From assembly GCA_902767145.1 (NCBI GenBank), contig CACXGG010000144.1:1-8623 (forward strand): a stretch of 8,623 nucleotides of DNA, in the 5' to 3' direction. The position numbers and the translations under genes were made by a program. Positions 1-5,977 of the stretch are shown in pieces (the first letter of the stretch is position 1; each line of letters begins with the position of its first letter). The stretch is from Oscillospiraceae bacterium. Lineage in GTDB: Bacteria > Bacillota > Clostridia > Saccharofermentanales > Saccharofermentanaceae. Under the pieces are notes generated by a model that saw only the letters and a list, made by a program, of their open reading frames with translations, made no database searches and had not been told where the DNA came from.

Positions 1-1
1 G

Positions 2-1372
2 AATATCTGGAAGAATGATTACTCAAAGTCAAAGGAGATCCTTGACGCACTTAAGGCTATCGCAGCTGAAGATGACATCATCATCGGTACATCCTGTTCT
101 CTTCTTCACGTTCCTTACACACTGAAGAGCGAGACAAAACTTAAGGAAGAATACAAAGCCCACTTTGCTTTTGCAGAGGAGAAGCTTTCCGAGCTTAAGG
201 ATCTTTCCTCCCTTAGTGATGAGATCCTCTCTGCCAACAAGGCGCTTTTCGCAGGACGCCCGGATGTTTTCGATGCAGAAGTACAGGGACGCGTTTCTTC
301 TATTAAGGAGGAGGACTACACCCGTCTTCCCGTTTTCGAGGAGAGAATGGCTATCCAGAACGATATCCTGAAGCTTCCCCTCTTCCCCACCACCACCATC
401 GGATCCTTCCCCCAGACAGACGATGTCAGGAAGAACCGCCGCGCCTTCAAGAACGGTGAGATCTCAAAGGATCAGTATGTTGAGTTCAACAAGGGAAAGA
501 TCAAAGAGTGCATAGAGCTTCAGGAGAAGCTTGGCCTTGATGTCCTGGTACATGGTGAGTACGAGAGAAACGACATGGTAGAGTACTTCGGAGAGCACCT
601 TTCCGGCTATCTCTTCACAGAGAAGGCATGGGTACTTTCCTACGGTACGAGATGCGTTAAGCCCCCCATCATCTGGGGTGACGTCTCAAGAAAGACACCC
701 ATCACCGTGGAGTGGTCAAAGTATGCCCAGAGCCTTACGGACAAGCCTGTAAAGGGAATGCTCACAGGTCCCGTTACTATCCTCAACTGGTCCTTCCCCA
801 GAGAAGATATCTCCATCAAGGAGAGCATCCTTCAGATCGCCCTGGCTATCCGCGATGAGGTCCTGGACCTGGAGGCAAACGGCATCGGCATCATCCAGAT
901 CGACGAGGCAGCCCTCCGCGAAAAGCTCCCCCTTAGAAAATCCGACTGGTACAGCGAATATCTTGATTTCGCCATCCCTGCCTTCAGGCTTGTACACAGC
1001 GGCGTAAAGCCTGAGACACAGATCCATACACATATGTGCTACAGCGAGTTTACAGATATCATCCCTGCCATCGATTCCATGGATGCTGACGTCATCACCT
1101 TCGAGGCATCACGTTCCGATCTTACCATCCTTGACTCCCTCAAAGAGAACAACTTCAAGACCCAGGTAGGTCCCGGCGTATACGATATCCACAGTCCCCG
1201 TGTTCCCTCCACAGAGGAACTGGTGGGCCAGCTCACAAAGATCAGGACAAAGACAGACGACAGTAAGCTCTGGGTAAATCCCGACTGCGGCCTTAAGACA
1301 AGAGGCACGGAAGAGACTGTAAAGAGCCTTGCCAACCTGGTAGAGGCAGCAAAGATCATAAGGCAGAGATAA
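2..1372 (+). CDS. metE: Cobalamin-independent methionine synthase, C-terminal part (5' end outside window)
   Basis: This enzyme transfers the methyl group of 5-methyl-tetrahydrofolate (polyglutamate) to homocysteine to give methionine, without B12, in the cytosol. The frame is open from base 2, giving 456 residues; the family is about 750 long, so roughly the first 300 are missing. The ATG at 347 is internal, because conserved sequence precedes it: SCSLLHVP in the N-terminal-domain end, then the linker and the signature [10 protein letters not shown] at the start of the catalytic barrel. The zinc/homocysteine ligands are all visible: His and Cys in HTHMC (codons 1031-1033 and 1037-1039), Glu in TFEAS (1103-1105) and Cys in NPDCG (1286-1288). 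This should therefore be an active enzyme. It ends in TAA, three bases before metF, which implies one transcript. The promoter and any methionine-responsive leader lie left of the window, so regulation cannot be judged. Confidence 0.97.
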   Translation, partial: NIWKNDYSKSKEILDALKAIAAEDDIIIGTSCSLLHVPYTLKSETKLKEEYKAHFAFAEEKLSELKDLSSLSDEILSANKALFAGRPDVFDAEVQGRVSSIKEEDYTRLPVFEERMAIQNDILKLPLFPTTTIGSFPQTDDVRKNRRAFKNGEISKDQYVEFNKGKIKECIELQEKLGLDVLVHGEYERNDMVEYFGEHLSGYLFTEKAWVLSYGTRCVKPPIIWGDVSRKTPITVEWSKYAQSLTDKPVKGMLTGPVTILNWSFPREDISIKESILQIALAIRDEVLDLEANGIGIIQIDEAALREKLPLRKSDWYSEYLDFAIPAFRLVHSGVKPETQIHTHMCYSEFTDIIPAIDSMDADVITFEASRSDLTILDSLKENNFKTQVGPGVYDIHSPRVPSTEELVGQLTKIRTKTDDSKLWVNPDCGLKTRGTEETVKSLANLVEAAKIIRQR

Positions 1373-1375
1373 GAG

Positions 1376-2236
1376 ATGAAGATAGCTGACATCTACAAAA
1401 AGGATAAGAGATCTCTTTCCTTCGAGATATTTCCTCCGAAAAAGGATTCGGAACTTAAGAGCATCGACGAGACCCTGGACGTCCTGTGCGAGCTCAGGCC
1501 CGACTTCATAAGCGTCACCTTCGGCGCCGGAGGAGGTCTCGACACGAGCAGGACCGTGGAGATCGCAAAGACCATCAAGCACAGGTACAATGTGGAACCC
1601 GTGGTCCATCTCACCTCCCTTCACTACAGCAAAGAGGAGATCGACTCCTTTGCAGATGTCCTTGAGGCGGAGGGCATCGAGAACATCCTGGCACTTCGCG
1701 GGGACAGGACTCCCCTGGTGGCCGAAAAGGATGATTTCCACCATGCCTCCGACCTCATCTCCTATCTCAGGAAAGATCATGACTTCTGTTTCCTGGGGGC
1801 ATGTTATCCCGAGTGCCACCCCGAGTCCTCTGACAGGATAAATGACATGAAGGGGCTGAAGCAGAAAGTGGATGCAGGAGCATCGGTCCTTATATCCCAG
1901 CTGTTCTTCGAGAACAGGCGTTTTTACGACATGTGCGAAAACTGCAGGATCGCAGGGATAGACGCCCCGGTGATCCCGGGTATAATGCCTGTGGTAAATG
2001 CAGTCCAGATCAGAAGGATGATCTCCCTTTGTAATGCCACCTTCCCCGAGCGGTTCAGAAAGATAATCGCAAGATATGAAGATAAGCGGGAAGCTCTCTT
2101 TGATGCGGGAATGTCCTATGCTTTAAGCCAGATAATCGATCTTATCGCCAGCGATATCCCGGGGATCCATCTCTATACCATGAACAACCCCGTGGTGGCC
2201 AGGCGTATATGTGAGGGCATCAGGAATATCGTCTGA
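1376..2236 (+). CDS. metF: 5,10-methylenetetrahydrofolate reductase
   Basis: A FAD-dependent reductase that converts 5,10-methylene-THF to 5-methyl-THF, the methyl donor used by the MetE encoded just upstream. The 286-residue product is close to the length of the short bacterial MetF proteins, which lack the eukaryotic regulatory domain. Family motifs are in order: SFEIFPPK with catalytic-type Glu17, VTFGAGG (residues 47-53), LALRGD with FAD-contacting Asp110, ACYPECHPE (142-150), ISQLFFE with substrate-contacting Gln175, and PGIMPV. The start ATG lies 3 bases after the metE stop, so translational coupling is likely; only a modest AAGG (1359-1363 region) precedes it, inside the end of metE. 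The stop TGA is 2 bases from the stop of the convergent kinase gene, leaving no room for a terminator between the genes. Identification is firm; residue roles are taken from knowledge of E. coli MetF. Confidence 0.97.
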   Translation: MKIADIYKKDKRSLSFEIFPPKKDSELKSIDETLDVLCELRPDFISVTFGAGGGLDTSRTVEIAKTIKHRYNVEPVVHLTSLHYSKEEIDSFADVLEAEGIENILALRGDRTPLVAEKDDFHHASDLISYLRKDHDFCFLGACYPECHPESSDRINDMKGLKQKVDAGASVLISQLFFENRRFYDMCENCRIAGIDAPVIPGIMPVVNAVQIRRMISLCNATFPERFRKIIARYEDKREALFDAGMSYALSQIIDLIASDIPGIHLYTMNNPVVARRICEGIRNIV

Positions 2237-2242
2237 TATCAG
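2233..2242. repeat. 10-bp perfect palindrome spanning both convergent stop codons
   Basis: CTGATATCAG reads the same on both strands. It contains the metF stop TGA (2234-2236) and, on the other strand, the kinase stop TGA (2239-2241), separated by TA. The symmetry follows in part from the two stops facing each other, so it may have no function. No poly-T-tailed hairpin was found at this junction for either strand, so transcripts probably run into the opposite gene. Confidence 0.5.
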
Positions 2243-4893
2243 TTTTCCTCATCTTCCCCCTCGGGAAGGAATTCGAAGACCTCATCATCATCCTGGATGA
2301 TATTTCCTGATACGTCCATCTCCTTCTTTATGACGGATACCACATTATCGTACATCACCATAGCCGTCTTATGTTCCTTTTCGATGAAGTCACGGTCGCC
2401 CTTTCCTGCGGCGGCCTCCAGCTCTGCGGCTATGGCCGAAAGTTCAGTGGCACCAATAGTCTTTGAGGTGCTCTTAAGGGAGTGGATATATATCCCGTAA
2501 TCCTTCCAGTTCCTGCTGTCAAAACAGCTCTTAAGATGGGCTGTCTTTGTGGTCTCCTCCAGAGCAAACTCCTTGAGGATATCCTTATACATCTCCTCAT
2601 CACCCTGACAGAAGAAAAGTCCCGAGGATGTGTTGATGCCCGCTCTCTGAAGAGCGCTGTAAAGTTCGGGATCCGACAGTTTTCCGTTATCGGAGACCTC
2701 CTCCATGGCCATGGTCACCTTCTCTTCGGGAAGGTACTTTATCAGGAGCTTTTCAAGCTCGATGCCGTCCACGGGCTTACTCAGGTAATCGTCAAAGCCC
2801 TCGGCCATATATGTCTCCTTTGCACCTTTGACCACATCTGCAGTCAGGCAGATGACAGGCGTCTTACTGTTCTTTCCGTCCTTTTTCTCCTTTATCCTCT
2901 TCATGGTCTCGGTGCCGTCCATTCCCGGCATGCGCTGATCCATGAGGATGACATCGTAACTATACTTTTCTGCCAGGGCTATGGCCTCGTTTCCGCTGAG
3001 GGCAGTGTCTATGGAAAGCCCTGTGCTCTTAAGAAGGCTCACCACTACCCTTACGTTTATCTCCGTATCGTCCACCACGAGGATCCTGCCCTCCGGGGCA
3101 TGGAATGTCTCCCTGTATGTCACGGGCTCGTCGTCGCGGCTAAGGGCTGTCCTGTAGTCACCCAGGGGCTTTTCGTTTTCGATCTTCTGCCACAGTTCAA
3201 AGGAGAAGACGGATCCTTCACCGTAGACGCTCTGCACCTTGAGCTCGCTTCCCATAAGTGCCAGGAGGTTGGTGGTGATGGGGATGCCCAGGCCCGTTCC
3301 CTCGATATTCCTGTTTCTCTCGCTGTCCAATCTCTCGAAGGATTCAAAGAGGCGTTCCATATCCTCTTCCCTGATGCCGATACCTGTATCCTTTACCTCC
3401 ACATAGAGATGGACATTTCCGTCCTCCCTCTCAAGTTCCTTTACCGTGAACTTTACTGTTCCCTTTTCGGTATACTTCACCGCATTTGTAAGAAGGTTCA
3501 CCATTACCTCGCCGATGCGCATGTCGTCTCCGTAGAGTTCCGAAGGAAGCCCGGGATCGATGTCCACTTCAAGATCGATACTCTTTCCCCTGGCCCTTTC
3601 GGAGATGATGCTGACTATATATGCCAGCTGGGGTCCCACCTTGTATCTTACCGGGACTATATCCATCTTGCCGTCTTCGATCTTGGAGAAATCCAGGATG
3701 CTGTTGATGAGCTGGAGGAGATTATGTCCCGACTGCTTTATGTTCTTGGAATATTCAAGTATATCGCTGTTCCTGGTCTCCCTTATGACCATCTCGTTCA
3801 TACCCAGGATGGCATTGATGGGAGTCCTGATCTCGTGGGACATATCAGCCAGGAACCGGCTCTTGGCCTTGCTGGCCTCATCTGCCGCCTGTTTCTCCAG
3901 CCTCAGGACCTGGGCCTCATACTCCTGCTGCTGGCGGCTCATCTTCTCCATGACCTGGGTCAGGAATACTGCGGAGATGCCTCCGATGGCCATGGCTATT
4001 ACAGCAGCGATGAGAAAGCCCCTCATAAGTCCGCTGACATCCTTGAGTATGATGTCCTTATTTGTGGCTATGCCCACATACCAGCCGGTATTCTCCATCT
4101 TCGCTACGGCGATACCTCTGGTGACGCCGTCATAGTCCTTCACATAGACTGTCTCGTTGGAATCGTTCCTTATGTTTTCAACTACCTTCTCATAGGGGGC
4201 ACCGGGCACGTCCATGATACCCTTGGGCTCGTCCGAAAAATCATAGGCATCGTTGGGATGGACGATCATACCCATATCCCTGTCCACCAGGAAGGCATAA
4301 CTGTCATTGGCTACATCTGCTTCACTTATTATGTCCACCAGGGTATCTACGAAGATATCCGCCGCCAGGACGCCCTTGACCTCGTTGTCACCATAGACCG
4401 CCTTTGAGATGGTTATGATGGGAACTCCCGTATCAGAATCCATATAGGGCGAGGAATAGTAAAGAGATCCGGTACCCGCCGCGTATGTATACCATATCCT
4501 GTCGTGGGAATAGTCCACGGAACCGTCAGACACAAAATCCGAGGCGCAGGCCATGGTATTGTCGGGATACGTAAAATAGAAATCGTATATATATCCCCTG
4601 GTATTCAGCCTGTCGTAGTTTTCCTTGAGATATGCATGGAATGTGGCATTGTCATTTTCGAACATCCTTGAGACTTCGATGTCCGTAGCCATGGTATCGA
4701 TGATGGTGGCATTTGTATTTATCCACGCAGTAAGTTCCTGGGCATACTTCTCCGCCGCCACGCTGTAGTTCTGCTCCAGCTGGGCCGACATGGAACTCTT
4801 TGCCCTTTCATAACTGATCAGTGAAAGTATTCCGGAGCTCACCAGCACCAGAAATACTATCATTATCGTCATCTTAACGCGCAGGCTCTTCAT
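2239..4893 (-). CDS. Membrane hybrid sensor histidine kinase: dCache-HisKA-HATPase-receiver-Hpt
   Basis: An 884-residue inner-membrane sensor that should autophosphorylate on ligand binding and pass phosphate through its own receiver and Hpt domains to a separate response regulator. Order: TM1 (about 8-27); an extracytoplasmic double Cache domain (about 30-288); TM2 (about 291-312); a helical linker; HisKA with MSHEIRTP and phosphoacceptor His353; HATPase with N-box Asn470, DTGIG (502-506) and GTGLG (532-536); a receiver with acidic Asp608/Asp609, phosphoacceptor Asp652 in LMDQRMPG and Lys706; Hpt with His804 in IHSLKSTS; and an acidic tail. The Cache domain has R132-x-W134-Y135, Y150-x-D152 and D179, spaced as in amino-acid-binding dCache domains. 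An ATG at 4938 would add 15 residues, but it has no ribosome binding site and lies upstream of the -10 box; the ATG at 4893 has AGGAG 7 bases before it. It lies downstream of the lipase gene on the same strand. No output-domain regulator is in the window, so the target is unknown. Confidence 0.95.
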   Translation of the reverse strand: MKSLRVKMTIMIVFLVLVSSGILSLISYERAKSSMSAQLEQNYSVAAEKYAQELTAWINTNATIIDTMATDIEVSRMFENDNATFHAYLKENYDRLNTRGYIYDFYFTYPDNTMACASDFVSDGSVDYSHDRIWYTYAAGTGSLYYSSPYMDSDTGVPIITISKAVYGDNEVKGVLAADIFVDTLVDIISEADVANDSYAFLVDRDMGMIVHPNDAYDFSDEPKGIMDVPGAPYEKVVENIRNDSNETVYVKDYDGVTRGIAVAKMENTGWYVGIATNKDIILKDVSGLMRGFLIAAVIAMAIGGISAVFLTQVMEKMSRQQQEYEAQVLRLEKQAADEASKAKSRFLADMSHEIRTPINAILGMNEMVIRETRNSDILEYSKNIKQSGHNLLQLINSILDFSKIEDGKMDIVPVRYKVGPQLAYIVSIISERARGKSIDLEVDIDPGLPSELYGDDMRIGEVMVNLLTNAVKYTEKGTVKFTVKELEREDGNVHLYVEVKDTGIGIREEDMERLFESFERLDSERNRNIEGTGLGIPITTNLLALMGSELKVQSVYGEGSVFSFELWQKIENEKPLGDYRTALSRDDEPVTYRETFHAPEGRILVVDDTEINVRVVVSLLKSTGLSIDTALSGNEAIALAEKYSYDVILMDQRMPGMDGTETMKRIKEKKDGKNSKTPVICLTADVVKGAKETYMAEGFDDYLSKPVDGIELEKLLIKYLPEEKVTMAMEEVSDNGKLSDPELYSALQRAGINTSSGLFFCQGDEEMYKDILKEFALEETTKTAHLKSCFDSRNWKDYGIYIHSLKSTSKTIGATELSAIAAELEAAAGKGDRDFIEKEHKTAMVMYDNVVSVIKKEMDVSGNIIQDDDEVFEFLPEGEDEEN

Positions 4894-4900
4894 AACTCGT

Positions 4901-4905
4901 CTCCT
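4901..4905 (-). promoter_or_regulatory. Ribosome binding site that sets the kinase start
   Basis: AGGAG on the minus strand (CTCCT on plus) sits 7 bases upstream of the ATG at 4891-4893. The longer open-frame ATG at 4936-4938 has nothing comparable upstream, so this site decides the start. Confidence 0.8.
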
Positions 4906-4911
4906 GATGGG

Positions 4912-4938
4912 ATTATACCATCCGGGGGCTGCAGTCAT
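4912..4938 (-). promoter_or_regulatory. Extended -10 promoter of the kinase gene
   Basis: On the minus strand TGGTATAAT occupies 4920-4912: a perfect -10 hexamer (4917-4912) with the extended TGn motif. A weak -35-like ATGACT is at 4938-4933 with a short 15-bp spacer. Transcription would start near 4905, giving a leader of about a dozen bases that begins at the ribosome binding site. An AT-rich dyad ATTAA-N3-TTAAT (4945-4957) lies just upstream. The box allows the kinase to be transcribed separately from the lipase, whose stop is 69 bases before the kinase ATG. This is predicted from sequence only. Confidence 0.55.
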
Positions 4939-4962
4939 GTGTGAATTAACTATTAATAAGGA

Positions 4963-5793
4963 TCAGTAGCCCATCTCCCCCAGTTCCCTGACGATCTCCC
5001 TGTAAAGATCCGGGATATCCAGGGTCCGGTCACCCATATCCACCAGGATCGGCCTTCTTCTTATGTCCACCTCATCGCAGTGGGATATACCCCTTCCACG
5101 AACTCCGGTGAAGTGTCCCCTGAAGTTGCTCCACTTAACGGCCCTGGGGGTAAGAAGCCCGTCGTTTTCGCCTTCGATGCTCCTCACCACCAGATTACTG
5201 AACCACATGAACATGTCACCGGTGATCTTTTTGCAGGTGAAGGCGTAGCTCTGGTAGTAGATACCCGGGTCGTCGGGATTATTCCTGTTGAACTCCTCGG
5301 CGTTCACAGTCTCAAAGGCCTTGATGGCCTTATAGGTCTCCGGCATGCGGTCCCCCAGCACCCGGAACCACCAGTCTGTCATCCTGCAGCCGAACTTCAC
5401 CAGAAGGTCCGGGATCTTCAGGAGCTTATCCACGGTATAGGAACCGTTATGCGGAGTGTTGATGGTGGTGACCGAAGCGATGAGATCGTTTATCTTCAGG
5501 GTGGAGATGGCATATCTTATATCGAGTCCGCCCTTTGAGTGGGCTATGACATTGAACTTCTCGATGCCGTTCTCCCGGGCCATCTGCCTTATCCTCTCAG
5601 CAAGGTAAGCGGCATTTCCCTCCACGGAGCCGCTGCTGTCCTGGCCGCCGTAGAAGATCCTGACCCCGTCCTTTTCCAGAGCCTTGGGGATCCTTCCCCA
5701 GTAGTTCAGATATTTCCTGTCCCGGAATCCCATCCCGTGTACCAGAAGGACAGGATACTTCAATCCAGAGGTACCTTCATTTATATCTTCCAT
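4963..5793 (-). CDS. Alpha/beta-hydrolase, bacterial triacylglycerol lipase type, no signal peptide
   Basis: A 276-residue hydrolase resembling the Pseudomonas/Burkholderia/Bacillus lipase group, which cleaves ester bonds of acylglycerols. Seen in order: a first strand and oxyanion segment LLVHGMG (16-22); nucleophile Ser86 in AHSKGG, where the first Gly of the usual G-x-S-x-G is Ala as in many Bacillus lipases; VTTINTPHNGS (108-118); Asp211 in NDGLLT; and His238 in SHCDEVD. Together these form a plausible Ser-Asp-His triad, and the segments around Asp211 and His238 resemble the calcium-site regions of that group. The open frame runs back to 6105, but that 104-residue extension is not lipase-like, crosses the divergent gene's promoter and start, and lacks a ribosome binding site. 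ATG 5793 follows AGGGAG and a -10 box. No signal peptide or membrane segment is visible, so it is probably cytosolic. The substrate is unknown; an esterase is equally possible. It precedes the kinase gene and is divergent from the coiled-coil gene. Confidence 0.88.
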   Translation of the reverse strand: MEDINEGTSGLKYPVLLVHGMGFRDRKYLNYWGRIPKALEKDGVRIFYGGQDSSGSVEGNAAYLAERIRQMARENGIEKFNVIAHSKGGLDIRYAISTLKINDLIASVTTINTPHNGSYTVDKLLKIPDLLVKFGCRMTDWWFRVLGDRMPETYKAIKAFETVNAEEFNRNNPDDPGIYYQSYAFTCKKITGDMFMWFSNLVVRSIEGENDGLLTPRAVKWSNFRGHFTGVRGRGISHCDEVDIRRRPILVDMGDRTLDIPDLYREIVRELGEMGY

Positions 5794-5802
5794 AATATAT
5801 AT

Positions 5803-5824
5803 CTCTCCCTTATTTACGATTATA
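5803..5824 (-). promoter_or_regulatory. -10 box and ribosome binding site of the lipase gene
   Basis: On the minus strand a perfect TATAAT is at 5824-5819, followed by AGGGAGAG at 5810-5803, 9 bases before the ATG. No good -35 is present at the expected 5842-5847 (it reads TTTCAT), which suggests a weak or activator-dependent promoter. The predicted start near 5812 gives a leader of about 19 bases and excludes the longer open-frame start at 6105. Confidence 0.6.
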
Positions 5825-5847
5825 GAGCATGACTTCCATAAATGAAA

Positions 5848-5865
5848 TATCAAGATAATTTGATA
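5848..5865. repeat. Inverted repeat, possible operator in the divergent control region
   Basis: TATCAA, six bases, TTGATA forms a perfect 6-6-6 dyad. It extends imperfectly with GAAA on the left (5844-5847) and TTTTC on the right (5867-5871). It abuts the degenerate -35 region of the lipase promoter and lies about 40 bp upstream of the rightward -35, so a dimeric regulator bound here could affect both genes. The region is AT-rich, so chance is possible. Confidence 0.4.
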
Positions 5866-5876
5866 GTTTTCATCGT

Positions 5877-5896
5877 CAAAATGTGCACAAAATGTG
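5877..5896 (+). repeat. Pair of 9-bp direct repeats with 11-bp spacing, possible activator site
   Basis: CAAAATGTG occurs at 5877-5885 and again, identical, at 5888-5896. The copies are one helical turn apart, and the second ends 8 bp before the -35 of the coiled-coil gene. Eleven-bp direct repeats just upstream of a -35 are typical of OmpR/PhoB-family activators. The 8-bp palindrome TGTGCACA (5882-5889) overlaps the junction. The regulator is not identified. Confidence 0.5.
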
Positions 5897-5904
5897 AAAT
5901 ATAC

Positions 5905-5932
5905 TTGAAATCTTTTGGTAACAAAGTATAAT
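5905..5932 (+). promoter_or_regulatory. Sigma-70 type promoter of the coiled-coil protein gene
   Basis: TTGAAA (5905-5910), a 16-bp spacer, and TATAAT (5927-5932) match the vegetative consensus at 11 of 12 positions. Initiation near 5939 would give a leader of about 39 bases. That leader carries a purine-rich ribosome binding site, AGGTGGGGG (5966-5974), before the ATG at 5978. This is the best promoter in the window. Confidence 0.75.
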
Positions 5933-5977
5933 TTAGTTATCAGAAAGACTTTATTTTTATGAAGCAGGTGGGGGAAA

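Noticed and set aside
1109..1819. A 236-codon minus-strand open frame across metE and metF
   Set aside because: It overlaps the conserved coding sequence of both genes, including catalytic motifs, and its translation looks like nothing known.
2253..2268. CTTCCC/GGGAAG hairpin near the metF-kinase junction as a terminator
   Set aside because: It is inside the end of the kinase coding sequence, has a 6-bp stem with a 4-base loop, and no T-tract follows on either strand.
2482..4407. A 641-codon open frame antisense to the kinase gene
   Set aside because: It is in exact codon register with the kinase, so it stays open only because the kinase avoids TTA, CTA and TCA codons. The translation has no recognisable domain and no good ribosome binding site, whereas the minus-strand frame has complete sensor-kinase motifs.
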